The notes under the pieces were generated by a model. The model was not told the origin of the DNA, did not search any database, and saw only the letters and a list, made by a program, of their open reading frames with translations. A program made the translations under genes and the position numbers. Shown here one piece after another: positions 1 to 13,026 of a DNA stretch of 64,000 bases; position 1 is the stretch's first letter; each line of letters begins with the position of its first letter. Source of the DNA: Tetracladium setigerum (Eukaryota > Ascomycota > Leotiomycetes > Helotiales); assembly GCA_031472005.1 (NCBI GenBank), contig PZJY01000003.1, positions 2,976,001-3,040,000 on the forward strand. The letters are read 5' to 3'.

Positions 1-540
1 GGGGATCACCATAAACCTTCCCACAATGCATAGCCGCGGGCGGCGCGCCCAGCAAGCCAATTTACCAAACCAAAAAGTCAAACAACCACAAACCACAAAT
101 TCACTAACCCCCTCGGGGAGTCGGCTCCCTCTCCCCCGTCAAACTCCCTCCAAAAGGCCAAAAGGAAATTTATCATTCCTCAGTCAGCATGATTCTTTTG
201 TGAAATTTGAGGCTTGCTGGGGTGTTGTTGGTTGGGAGTGATTGCTAACGCAATTGAGCAGGTCTCAGTAAGAACATGAAACATACAGGCATCCACTTCT
301 CATTCCGGCAGTTTGCGCTGCCGATTTCTTGGGTGGTGCAACTCAGTGGTTATGGCTTGCGCAGGGACCAGGAAATACAGAGAAACCACAGTCGTGCTGG
401 CATGGCAGGTGGCACAGCCAGGATTCTGATGTCCGCATTCTGTTCATAGCGCGGTGAGGCTTACGGCAAGTAACTGCAAGTCTGCAAGTTAACTGCAAGG
501 CAAAAGGAGAGAGAGGAAGAAGAACGAAGAACGGATGGAG

Positions 541-565
541 TGTGGATGTGGATGTGGATGTGGAG
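541..565. repeat. Hexamer tandem repeat (GGATGT)n
   Basis: About four copies of a GGATGT-type hexamer lie in non-coding DNA. It is a simple microsatellite with no coding role visible. Confidence 0.7.
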
Positions 566-3500
566 CTAGAGATGAAGTCTTGCGTGACGTTTATGGCTGG
601 GCTTCTGTGTCCTTCTTCCACTGTGCAGGAAAAATGGATATTGAAGTGTATTGACATAAATCTTTATTAATTGTTTTTTATTTTGTTTCATTTTTTTAAT
701 TTTGAAAAAGAAACGAAAAGTCAAGCAGGAAGTTTCTATTAATATATGAGACACTCACGGTGTGGAGGGAAGGACCAACGGTGAGACTTGATAGATCCAG
801 CTTTCCATCACGCAGCACGCAGCAAGTATGTTTGTCTCCAACCCTAATTTTTGGACACCTCCACGTCTCTGGAAAGAGACAGAAAGAGAGCCACACAATA
901 TTCTAACTTCCAACTTCCTTTAAGTCGAATACGTACTCATTGCGCAAGACAGAAACGGAAGGTTGACCCGCGCCTACAGACTTGACCTAGAAGAATACGC
1001 AATTCTCCAACAACAACGGACGCGAGTCCCCCCACGTCCAAGATCCCAGGAAATCCCATCATGATTCAAGGATGGATATTTTCGTTTTTCGATCCAGATT
1101 ACCGATATCACGAATCTTTGTGTTACAGTACCGTGCATCACGAAAATTGGGGAATAAACCCCTTGATAAGTCAAATATATATGCACCTCAAAATCAACCT
1201 GTAGCTATATTTGTGAGAGAGGGATGGAGGAATATCCCCAGTATTGCTAGATATCATGATATATCAAGTCCAATGTTCATCTCGCTCATTCATCCCATCC
1301 CCTTTTCATCCCGTGTCGTTTCGTTTCAGTAGTGTAGGCATATGGAGTATATCTCCGCTTCGCGGGACCGGCTTCAACTCCAGTAGCAAACAGACTTCAA
1401 AATCAAAGATCGTGTCCGGCATTCCTCGCCCCGCTGAACCTTCTCCCCTTCTTTACGAGAATGTCGGCGAGCTAATAATGGGAACATTGAAATAGAGTTT
1501 GCAGCTCCAGAAGTGCCTCAAAATTTTAGTAGGAAACGGGTTGACGGGTTTTTTCTATGCTCCTTCTCCTTCCTACTTGGAAGTAGAGCATGCGGGGCGG
1601 GAGAGGGAGAAGAGACCAGGGAAAAAGACTAGGAGAGATTATTCGAGAGGGAAACAAGGGCGAGTCAAGTTCGGCCGATGGATTTAATTACTGAATCGTT
1701 AGAATTGCTAATTGGGAAGGCGCGGGATTAAATCATGCATTTCTCACATGTAAGCCGTAAGGAAAGAAGGCCGGATACTTTTCTTTCAAACTTGAAAAAG
1801 AAAGTTGTAATTATTTTGACTGGCCTTTTTTCAAATTAAATCGTTTTCCACGCTAGGAAATAGTCTCTATCTTTTCATCCGATGATCCGAATAAGTTGTG
1901 AGTACTGTACTAGTATAAGCATGTGTAGGGTGAATCTACCCCAGTCTTTCGAAGTATATACATTTCTGGTAGCAAGTAAGCCTCACATGTCCATCCTCTC
2001 CACTTTTACCATTCTCCGTAAGTAACTACCTCCCTCCAAACCGTGCATTATTCACCAAGAGTACCGAGCACAGTACATCCCCGAAAAGCCCATGCCAGGC
2101 CAATCAGCGAAATACATCATGCCTGACCGCCTTAATTTCTCTTGCACTGGAGCCCGAAATACAATCTCATTGGTTGTTCCCCTCCTTCGTCTCTCTCACC
2201 ACACATTCTCCTATCTATTTCGCCTTGCTCTCCATGGCCTTCTCATGGCTGCTCTCCCATCATCCGACTAACCCAATCAGTATCCTGTACTAAAAAAGAA
2301 ACGAAATGGAAAAAGAGATGCTTGACATCAATGCTTTCCCTCCCCCACAAGGTGCGTGATCGATCCGACATCCTGAGCAATCTAAAATAATCAGGGAAGG
2401 GAATTTGGGAATTCTCCACAGCCATGTTCATCGTTCACGACTCGAGCTCGAGTAGTAATCCTTGCTTGGAGATGTTTTGAATTGATCAGATATAGGTAAT
2501 TGGGAAACCAATGAGAGATTTCACTTTTCTCTTTCTCTCTCTCTGAATATTATTGCTGAGAAGAGGAGAAAAGGGTGCAGTGGCACAGTAGTGTAAGTAT
2601 TCAAAGAGAATAGTGAATGAAGGGCACAGACCAGTACATTGTACTTCTACAGGACAAGGGTCATTATTTTCTTCTTTACCTACCTTCCTTACCTATCAAA
2701 GTATATTTTTCCTCTTTGGACGCACAAAAATCGCACATACACACAGTTCCATACTACTGAACACTCAACACTCAGACCAACCAACCAAGCATGCAAGCAA
2801 ACAAGCAGCCACCAAGAAAAAGAAACACAAAAACATTCATAATTCTTGATGTGCCGTCCAGATCGCCAGCTTCTGCCGACAGTAGTTGTCACACGTCCCT
2901 GTCCTGTCCTGTACAATCTACATATCAGGACAAGCCTCAAAAGCAATGATTGGATGTGAACGGACTTCAGGTAATTTATCCTGACTTGGCTTGGATTTCA
3001 TCAGCTTGGGAATTGTGATTGGATATAACTGTAGCAATGGGATGTGGACGGGGAGGAATGGAAGGCGGAGGGGTCAAGAGAGGGGAGCCGGGGGGCGAAC
3101 GCTAGAGAGCAACTTCGAAGTTTGTTCAGTACATACCTAGTTAGAGGCATGAAGATCCGATCCGATCTGAAGTGATCAGCGTTCGTTTCTCCAGATTTTT
3201 GGAAACGAAGAGATGAACAGGGCGGCAGGCAGTTTAGGCAGCAGTTTTTTGGACGAAGAATAATGTTCAGCCACTTTGTTGTGTGTGTGTGTGTAACCGC
3301 TGGCTACTATTGGGAGATACAGGCTCTGAATACTGAAAATTTGCGAAGGAAGGAGGTTATCTGAGAAAGTAGGAAACGAAGACGTAGGTGCTTTGATAAC
3401 TTGATAGATCAAGTAGTGCAAACAATATTTGCGAACGCCCGAATGATGATGATAGAGAGAAGTCAGGGCAATTCAAAAAAACCACCCAGCAGCTCCGTAC

Positions 3501-4492
3501 AGTCAGTCAGTCGTGCCCAGCTGGTTATGCGTACTACTGTATCTATCTATCTCGGAGCATATCTATTCATCGGGTTAGGTAGTTCGGCCGTAAGAGATGG
3601 GATGGCGACATCGCGACTTGCAACAGATGCAACGAAACGAACGAAACGAAACCAACTCTTTTAATCTCCTTTTGACGGAAAGGATAATAATGCGCCGGCT
3701 CCAGCGGAGCGAGAGTGTGTGTCGAGTAGTAGTGGAGCGGCAGTTCAGCTTTCCTCGCACACCACTGCTGCACAACAAGGCCCGGCACTTGGGATTATTC
3801 TGAACATTAGTAGTGAGTGGAGAGTGGTACAGTGCACAGAAGGTGTCCAGAAGGAAGTTAGGAAGCAAGATTCTTGACTGAAAATAATTGAGTGGCAAAA
3901 AGGGAAGATTAATGGATGATGGCTTTGGGGAGTCTTTCCTTTTTTTAATTTTTTACTTTGAAGTAAGCCTTCTTAAGGCTGTCATGTCCAGCGATCGATC
4001 TCCAGCAGTGACTACTTGACTCAGTGATTTTGTTGTTTTGCTCGGGATGTGACAAGGAGGGAGAGGTTGAGAAGCAGAAGAAGCTTCTTCTTTGCTGTTT
4101 GCTTGGGCCAAACAATAACGCCTATCGGGATTTGAGTGAGCGAGTGAGTGATATCCAGAATGGTTGGTATTCACACTCTGAAAGACGAGAGAGAAATCCA
4201 TTTTTCACCACAAATATCTTGACAGGAACATGTCCCCCAAGCTCCAAAACAATTCCATCTCACCAGATCCGAGTGCGAGAGTCGTGCAGCCAAGTGAGCC
4301 CGATTATTGATCCTCTTTTAGTTCTCACAACTCAAAAACACAGCCCAGTCACCAAAGCAAAAACGAGTTGAGAGAAGGGCGCAAGCGCAACGAAACAAAA
4401 CCATTGTTGTTTTTTCCCTCCCCCGATTTGTTATTCAAGGCGGCTTGCTTGCCAATGCTACAGTACCAGGATATAAGCGGCGGTGGGTGGAG

Positions 4493-4514
4493 CAGGTGCA
4501 GGTGCAGGTGCAGG
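4493..4514. repeat. Hexamer tandem repeat (CAGGTG)n
   Basis: Three to four copies of CAGGTG lie in non-coding DNA upstream of the flbC-like gene. CAGGTG is also an E-box-type hexamer, but no function can be assigned. Confidence 0.65.
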
Positions 4515-6936
4515 AAATGGCGTTCGACTTGCATTGCCGAGGAGAGAGGAGGGGAAACAAAAACGCCTCGAGATGGGGGAGCAGAGTCCGAGACCGAGCG
4601 TAAAGAATGAAAGGGTGGACAAAAGAGCAGTGTGTGTGTGTTCGTGGTGGATGTGGAAAAGGAAGAGACATTTCCCAGGAGAGGGATAGGACAGGACTTT
4701 CTTTTCCACCTCAATCAGGGGCAGTATTGTACTGTACAGCATCGAATATCATGTCTGCGAGAAGGATTGATGGTGGCGGCGTTGTTGTTGTGGGACTTGA
4801 GCAAAAGATGTGGAATAGCAATAATGGGTGTGCCATCCAGTCGTTAGTTGCCCTACTCCGTACAGACAGACGCCCTGTCCTCATCGTCATTTCGGGGTCT
4901 TTTCTTGGAAAACTTGGAGCGCTGCTATCTCCTAGGGCCAGTTGAGACCTACTCGAGGGCATGTTACCTTCGAAAGACAACACCGCCGCTGAATCACGAC
5001 GACTCCAGTAAAGGGTATCGCCACTCCGGACCCTGACGCTTAGGGTTGCGGTGCAGCGTCAAGACCTCAATTAAGCGCAAAGTGGCAGTCAGGATGGGTG
5101 GCATTCCGGTTGGTCGCGCTTGCTGGATGTATATTTTGCTGTTGTCCATATGCCCACCTACGCCATGCTGATGCTGCTGCTTTCGCCGGTTGATTCTGAT
5201 GCCTAAATCTGGATTATTGCGGTGGGTGGTGGTTGTTGTTATCGAGAGAAACTTCCCTGAAGCAAGCCGGAAAGGCTAAACTAATGGGAAATAAATGCAC
5301 TTTCCGCCACGGGTATTCCACGGCTCGGGGGTGTGTTCGCAGCTAAGGCTGGTGGCGACGTAGATGTGACAATTGACAGGAACAGGTGTGACAGAGGAAT
5401 ACTTTCCGGGTAGAAGTGTATTAATGCCATTGTATACTTTGTTACTAGCCACATTCGGGCTGTACTTTGTTTTGCGCGATGCTTTGCAGGACAGAGACGT
5501 ACAAGAAAAGGAGAGAGAGTGAGAGAAAGAGCAAAGACTAATTGACTGATAGACCAATGGACAAGCACCAAACAAAGATTAGGTCTCGTGATGTGAGTGG
5601 GTGTGCCTATCTTGCCTACTCCCGGCACGCCCCGGACCAGCATTCTTGTTTCTTTCCTTATTCCCATCCAGTACCTCCTATTCGCCCAGGGCAGCAGCGG
5701 AGTGGCTTGCACGAGTGGATCCGCTACTAGAATGGGATGTGAAAAGCTCTAAATCGGGTGGGCCTTCATCCGAGCCAATCAGCGGCCCGCAAAGGCACCT
5801 ATTTGGTGGGGCGTGTGACGGTGATGCTATGTGTGCCTGAGATATAGGGCTGCCATTCCAAGTGGAGCTGCTAGCCTGCTAGCGTCCTCGACGTCAAGGG
5901 AACTAAAAGTGGGAGCTTGACATCAGTCCGGCCTTGGCTTACGGTACAAGCGAGCTAGTGGTGACGCTAGTGCTCGGGAGTTTTGGAGATTTTGCTTGTC
6001 CATGGCATCACATCCCATCAAATCCCATCACATCCCTGCCACTGCTCCATCATCGATAACACAGGGGTCTCAAGCGAACGAGAGAGATGGGAGGAGGGAA
6101 GTGGAGGAGGAGGAGAGTGAGAGAGAGCATGGAGCATATCTTATGTAAATCCCTCGACGCCCCCCGCCTTGATGATCGTCGATATATTTCCCGCATCCTC
6201 ACAACTTCATCAATCCGTTATCAGAGAAGATATTCATCCTCCTCGAACGAAACACCTCGATTAAATCAATCATCCCCACATACATACAACCAACGAACAC
6301 ACTTCCAGATCAACAACTCACTACTACTATACTCCAATACTGTACATTACCTTTGCAAAGAGGTTCCCATGCTCAAACACCTCCACGCAAGCCACCCAGC
6401 GATCTCCCGCGCCAGTCTTTCACATATCCACACACAAACCTCACTCCTATCCTGCTTCGACTTGATAACCCACCACCACCCAAATACACGAATCGACGCA
6501 ATAATCTAGTCGACTAGCAAGATACATACGATCGACCAGAATAGAGACAGGCACTGCTAGCCCGTCGATCTTTTTTCGCCCCGCTACTCTTCCTTGCCAG
6601 ACTCGGCCTCTACGATACCCCCCTCTCCTTCGACATCCCAACCTATCAAGCAATCCCATAGACTCGACCTGGGGAAAGATCTGTCTACCTCCCCGACCGC
6701 CAACCAGCTTGAGTGTCTGTGCCCATACAAGCACATAAAGAACGCTGATCCCCCCATCGACAATCCGTTGATCAAAGCATCAAATCCGTCGAACACTTCG
6801 AACTCAGTCCTCTCTATCACTTGACACTTCGACTACCGGACTCCTGCATCTGATCCAGGCCGGTTCTGAAACGTACCTACCCAACGACATATCCCTCCAC
6901 TTTTAACCACTTCGATCATCCTTCGTCTTTAAAAAG

Positions 6937-8188
6937 ATGACAATGGCTATTGATCCTCAACAACAACGTTACGGAGGGGGAATGAATTTCGACCACATGC
7001 CTTACACTACCAACACTCCGTCCTTCACCAATCCTTGGTCGTCGGCACCTTCACAAAACCATGGCATCTATGCCTCTGCGCACCAGAATCTCAGCCCCAA
7101 CTTGGGCCTCATCAAGCAAGAGCCGCATCACCACCAACGTTTGAATAGCAATGTTTCCATCGGATCATATGCCGGTGTGCCAGTCACCGCGGCATCAGCA
7201 GGTAGCCCTCTCTCGGCCAGTGTATATGGGCAACAGGATTTACTCACTCTTCCCCAAGATTTATTGAGTCCCAACCGCGCTGTTTCAATGGTTGGTTATG
7301 GCAACGAAGCGGCATACTCGAGTGCTCACTCGCCAGTGCACAGCACATATGCAGCGACGTCGACGCCCTTCGAATCGATGGGATATGCTCCTGCTCCAAT
7401 GCGATCAACATATGCTTTGCAGCAACCCCAAGATTCAAGACGTGTATCTCAACCGTCAGTACCCTCTGTCACCTACATCGATCCTGTGGAAGATGGCCGT
7501 CTGCGACAGAATTCGCTTATTGACTATCAAGACAGAGCGCTTCACCAACAAGAGTCTACCAGGGGTTTTGGGGATGCGATTGATGCTAGTAGAGGCATGA
7601 TTGCGATGAGCCAAGATCAAACCACACCAAGAAACATTTATGGCAATCAGGGGCGCGTAGGAAGGGGATCTGGAGACTCCTATGGATTCCCACAAACACA
7701 CTCCACCAGCTCATCAATGTCATCGAGCGGAAGCTATCCATCATATTATGGAGGTTCGATTGATTCATCAGTCAGCGATTACTCAAACGCGGGTTCAGAC
7801 ATCGAGTCCGTTTCATCAAGGACACTTCCCGCCCATCCGGGCTGCTCAGCGGAAGCATGCCACCTGCACCTCAATCCATGATGGGACAATTCAGCTCGAA
7901 AGTATCTTCCAGCACGCAAAAGAAGCATAAGTGCAAGGTGTGCGACAAGCGATTCACACGACCAAGTTCGCTCCAGACGCACATGTACAGTCACACTGGA
8001 GAAAAGCGTAAGTTTCCCGGACCCTCGTCACACGAACAATTACTAAATCCTATCTAGCATTCTCCTGTGAAGTTGATGGCTGTGGTCGTCAGTTCTCGGT
8101 CGTTTCAAACTTGCGCAGACACCGAAAGGTTCACAAAGGCGAAGCCCGAAGCGAAGCCGGTTCGGAAGATCATCACTCGGACGACTAG
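6937..8188 (+). CDS. flbC: FlbC-like C2H2 zinc-finger regulator of conidiation (one frame break)
   Basis: Predicted nuclear transcription factor of about 400 aa. The N-terminal 300 residues are Ser/Gln/Pro/Tyr-rich and disordered. Two adjacent C2H2 fingers follow, at about residues 333-355 (CKVCDKRFTRPSSLQTHMYSH) and 361-385 (CEVDGCGRQFSVVSNLRRH), then a short acidic tail ending in DD. This finger pair is the signature of Aspergillus FlbC, an upstream activator of asexual development; the function here is inferred from that. Exons are 6937-8007 and 8058-8188; the 50-nt intron (GTAAGT...CTAG) splits the TGEK-P linker between the fingers. The start is the first ATG after the pyrimidine-rich leader. 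Anomaly: the frame holding the N-terminus stops at 7881, while the fingers lie in the frame one base behind. One extra C in the CCC at 7828-7830 joins them as RTLP-RPSGLLSG. I read this as a probable sequence error. Confidence 0.85.
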
Positions 8189-11100
8189 TTCGCGACGATC
8201 ACAAGACTTATTTCACCACACTTCTCCACGACATGTGCATAACCTCTCTCCCTTCGATTCTCGGCCTGGGCCACGATGCGAAGTAAAACCAAAAAGTCCG
8301 ATTCCCCAAAAAGCGCTTGCTTAGGTTTATACCAAAATTTCGATACGCTGGTTTCTTCGTACGATGCGGATGGACATCACGAGTACCTTTTGCTCGTGGT
8401 AAATTGTTCTGTGTGCGGACGATACTGCGCTGTTTTAGACGACGGGCGATCGAAGGAACTCTTTCCCCGCGCCATTTTTTATTTGTTTGTGGGCTCGGCT
8501 TCATTATTCAGTTTGGTTCGCACTCTTGATACCCCCGCTAGAGTGTCATTTTGGGACTGTAGTCTGTTTGATTAATTTTGGGCGTTAAAACGGATATGGG
8601 ATGGGAAAGAGGATGGATGGAAGGAATGCTCCACCTCTTATCCCAAGTGTATGATTATTATGGATCGAGAGCTGGCTGGCTTGCCTGTGTTGATGTTTTT
8701 TTTTTGTCGTTTTTGTCGTTTTTACGTACAAGACCTTCATTACATATACCCCTCGTTCATCAACGGCCACGCAAGAAAAGAGAGAAGTAGAGAAGGTGAA
8801 AGGAAAGGAAAAGGAAAAGGGATGGAAAGAGGAATGTATGCATGGGAGAGGGAAGAGAGACATGGCCGTCGGCCAGGAATTGATTATAATACATACACAC
8901 ACATACGGTCGCTACATAGAGTTAATACGAGAGACGAACTGTACTCTACAAATCAAAATCAAAATCAAATCAAATCAATCATAAAGCCTGGTGTCTACTT
9001 GATCGTGGTGTCCCTCTGTTTTCATGCCCCTCCTTTGCTTTGCGTTTGTATACAATTCTCATTCTCCTCCAACCACATCCATATCAATCAATGATGCTAT
9101 CTTAATCCCCATCATCCTTATCCCCTATCCTAATAATCTTTCTCACTGCGTACAGTAACTATCTACCCACCATTAACTACCATCTGAAAAAACATCGCAT
9201 CCATCGCATCGCTCAAATTACATTCCCCCTCCGCCCCCATTCATCCACCCAAACAAACCTCCTTCCTAATAACCTAACCCCATCCATCCAATCCAAACTC
9301 CATCATCTGAATAAATTCCCACAACAACAATAATAATGGAGCACAGCGATGACGATGAACGATGACGGTGAACCCTCCCTCACAGCAAGTAATTCTCCCC
9401 CCTTTTGCTTGTTGCTGATTCGATATTGCCTTGGACAACTGTTCGTTTCATGTTTGTGGCTTGGCGGGGATTGGTGGCCTTGGCGGTGATGGGGGTGGAT
9501 GGATGTGGATGGATGGGGGAATAGATCTGCGGTTTTTTGGGGAGGGGAGGTAGGGATACATGGGTAGGGGTAGGGTGAGTAGTGGAGAGTGAGCAGGGGA
9601 CAGGGAGGTTGAGCAGGGTTTGGTGGCAGGGGTTTGATGGGATGGGATGGGGATTGAGATGATGGGTGAGGTAGGTGGTAAAGGCGGTCTGGAAAGGTAG
9701 AATGAATGGTATGTAATGTAATAATGTGCAGGAAGATGAGACGGAAGCTCTCCGTAGGTCACAGTTATGGAAAGAGCATAAATTAGGGAAAGAAAGTGTA
9801 AGAAATAAGATATTTGGTTAAATGTGTAGTTTTTTGAATTGAATACTTGAATCTTGCCGGGCTAGTAGTGGGGTACGTTGTACGTACGTTGTATGGTGGA
9901 GACACATAGAAGAGATCAAAAATGGGAGAGTGGTTGTTGTACTGCTGTACTTCCCTCTTCAGCCATGCTACCTAGATAGATAGCCAGGTTCAAGAGATAC
10001 TTACAAAGTACTTACTCAGTGGTACAGTTCCGTCGTACTGAGGAGAGAGATGAAAAGTGGGATATCAAACATCATTGCCCAAAAATAAACCATTCATCCC
10101 CAATTAAATAAGAATCCAAATTTCCAGATTCTCAATCTCACAAACCCCATCCATCCATCTCAAACAAGAGATTTTCAAAGACGATCAAACACCTGCTTTC
10201 GCGTTCAATCCCCATCCTTTCCATCTTCTTATTTTCTTCAACGGCAGAGAAGACGCAAGTAGTACTGCAATCTGAGCTAGACAAGGTTAGAACAGACGTT
10301 TGATGTACTCCGTACCGAAGTAACATTTCTTTGACGGGCGGCTCGGCGATGCGAAATAATTGGGAACCACGTCAGATCAGGACCAGCTTTTGGTCCTTCT
10401 CCTTTTTTTTTGTTGACATGTGGATTTAGGGGACCTTTTTGAGATCGTCACTGGCAAGGGTTGGTGGGTGGGTGCTGGTTGTTGTTGACGATCTCTTGCT
10501 GATCGTAACTGTTCTTGGGTGATGGGGTTGTGGTTGGGTTGGGATGGGATGATTGATAGGGGTGGGTTCGTGGTGGTGGCGTTTTGATTCTGGGTGCTGA
10601 GCTGAAGGAACTTCTAGGGCTATTCTGTATGTTTTGGTAGGTAGGGAGATGTATGTTGCCATCTATGTATGTGCGAGGCTAGGATAGGGAGAGACATGGC
10701 GGAGACAAGGGGACATGGGCTGATGCGATGGAACCCAACTCGGGTGAATTGGGAGGAGAGGGAAAGAGGAGAGGTGATGTGTGGTTGTGGAAACCGCATA
10801 GTGTTCTGAGGGTTTGTGTGTCGTGTGTCGATTTTTGTGGTGGCGAAATGGGAAATCGAGGGAGGGTTTTGTTTATGGGAATTTGAAATACTGTACTACT
10901 GACTGTAACGTTTGTTTGGGTATGAATGAATGATAGTGATAGGGCTGTATACGATGCATCGGGGGTGACATCCTGATTTCTTGATACCTGACTACAGGCA
11001 GTACAGTACCTATTCATTATTCCACTATGGATTGTTTTCCCAGAAATGGTTGGTACAGGGACCTCTCTCTCACATACTATGTACTGTACGTACTTCGAGG

Positions 11101-13026
11101 TGACTTCCTCCTTACTTACTCGAGTTATACAACCGGATCTCTACAGATCTTAGCTGGAGCGCAAACCCCGGAACAAGACTTGATAATCCCACACAAGCAA
11201 CATGATTAGCACTTCACGGACCATGACGATCAACCATCCCTCGAATTTCAGGGTCCAAATTTCCAAGCAAAGCGCGCACAAAAGTGCAAAAAAGGAAAAA
11301 CGAAAGTGCAAAAGACAAGAAAACAAGGATCTGATCTCCACATGCATCCCTACCTTTGAAGTATGTACTGTATGTCCTAAAAACGGCTGTGGTACATAGA
11401 GCTAGGTACCTAGGTACATGTACTTAGATTTCAATACAGCTACGTTCTTTACCCATCCAATTACAGCCCTTTTAAATATTTAGCCACAGAAAAGGAGCAT
11501 CTCCTCCTTCGCACTTCTTGCTTACCTACATACGCCTACTCGACAGCCCGCAGATTGGAAGTGATATTGTTGTCAAGTAACGGCGGTGTGTGTGTGGGTG
11601 TGTCTTGAAAATGACATCGGTGGCTTCATGCAAAATGCATGCATCCCTCCAAAAATATCCGCAAATCCACTATCGGCATCGGAACAGGGGTATTGAATCC
11701 TTTAGTGCGGTGCCTGAGGCAGTAAAGTCGTTTTCCTGTGTTTTTTCGGTTTTGTCCAATATTGGATTATGTATGTCCACTCCTTTGGGCGTTGCAGATA
11801 TTGGGAATTATCTACCAGCGGTCTTAGAATTGTTAGTTGAATTTTTTGCTGGGGAGTGAGTGTATTTTGCATGAGCAGTTTTCTGCCTTCATCTGTTGTT
11901 GTGTGTTGGAATAGTCTTGGCACTGTACCGGGTATATTGCAAGGGTCAAAGATCTTAAGCGAGAGACTGACGTCGTCGATGATGATGATGTATTGGGCAA
12001 CACAACTACAATAATAACAACGTCAAACATCCTTTCTTTAAAGTTGCGTCACATCTGTTGAAACAGTGAGAAAAGGCTAATGATCTCGATGATACATTCC
12101 ATGCATTCTACTCCGAGACATATGTGTTGAAAGGTTGGTATCTCGGTATGTAAAGATCCGAACTCGGCAACCCTCCCTCGGCGTCTGCCGTCATGGCGTA
12201 TTATTAAATGAAGTATGTTTGGTTCGTCCGCAATCGTTGCTATTTTAGCAATAATGAAGAAAAGTCTTCTAGTTGCATTGCTACAAAGAAATCTATACAT
12301 CCCCTTGACACCTGCCAAAAAAAAAAGAACAGGCTAAAGTTCTAGGTTGATCGTTGTGGTGGCGCGGGTACTCATGATATAATTGAGGGTTTCCGATAAC
12401 AATGCATTGTGATGATGGTGACGAAGATGTGTAAGTTTCTTTCTTATTCGATTACTACTCAAGATTTTGTTTTTGAGATATACTCCCAGCGAAGGAAGAA
12501 GTACCATCGAGATATCTTCCTCGATGTTAAAGCCGGAGTCAATTCACAGTCTTCTTTTTTCCAAGAACACAGGGCGTCATACCATACCTGACGTCGCCAT
12601 TTTCTCATGTTAAACTTTCGCTTCTGATCTCATCTCTGCCAACAACATGCCAGTTCATCCCAAAAGACAGTACAAGGAGAGAAGAGTTCTAAAGTTGCAT
12701 AGCAATCACATGTAGAAAGTTTTGCCTATGTATTGTCTTGGTGTCACCGTCAAATAATCAAGGAAAGGAAAGTGCACTAGCAAGCTACCTCATGGCGTTC
12801 CATCCCTCCCGTTGTTCCTCTCAGCCTTGCCCTCCATCTGTCATTACAATACAGAACTTCATTCTCCAAATTCTCTACTGCCTCAGCCTTCCCTTCGAAA
12901 ACTCATAATACCTCAGATATAACATTCTCTTTCTGAGTAGCAAGGCTCTCCAATAATCCTCATTACCAACACCTCTCGACACACTACGACACAGTAGAAC
13001 AGATTTCAAACCACCAATCACACAAC
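8189..13026. other. Gene-poor intergenic region with strand-composition switches
   Basis: No convincing gene. The first few hundred bases are probably the 3' UTR of the upstream zinc-finger gene. C-rich, almost G-free sequence at about 9080-9330 gives way to G-rich sequence at about 9455-9720. A second such switch separates a C-rich block near 10080-10170 from a G-rich one at 10430-10900. TACTGTAC-like motifs are frequent. Frames within the G-rich blocks read as Pro/Ser/His low complexity on the minus strand and are composition artefacts. Confidence 0.6.

Larger units (their letters stand above)
1..6936. other. Long gene-free region upstream of the flbC-like gene
   Basis: I find no ORF here with conserved-looking protein, splice structure or codon bias; the longest frames are low complexity. 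The stretch carries simple tandem repeats, many copies of a TACTGTAC/GTACAGTA-like motif, and from about 6.0 kb a C/A-rich, G-poor leader typical of fungal promoters and 5' UTRs leading to the ATG at 6937. The leader holds several ATGs (for example 6087 and 6130) and an ATG followed at once by TAA near 6143, so upstream ORFs are possible if transcription starts this far out. The length suggests complex regulation of a developmental gene, which is inference. A non-coding RNA cannot be excluded. Confidence 0.6.

Noticed and set aside
6087..6824. 140- and 76-codon + strand frames before the flbC-like ATG
   Set aside because: They lie in the probable 5' leader, read as low-complexity Ser/His/Thr sequence, and show no homology-like motifs. 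They may be upstream ORFs, not genes.
7801..7860. Intron as an alternative to the flbC frame break
   Set aside because: Possible donors give either a 15-nt intron or one that removes sequence resembling the FlbC family; no branch point.
9448..9762. 104-codon minus-strand frame rich in Pro, Ser and His
   Set aside because: The composition is fully explained by the G-rich non-coding block; low complexity, no leader or intron context.
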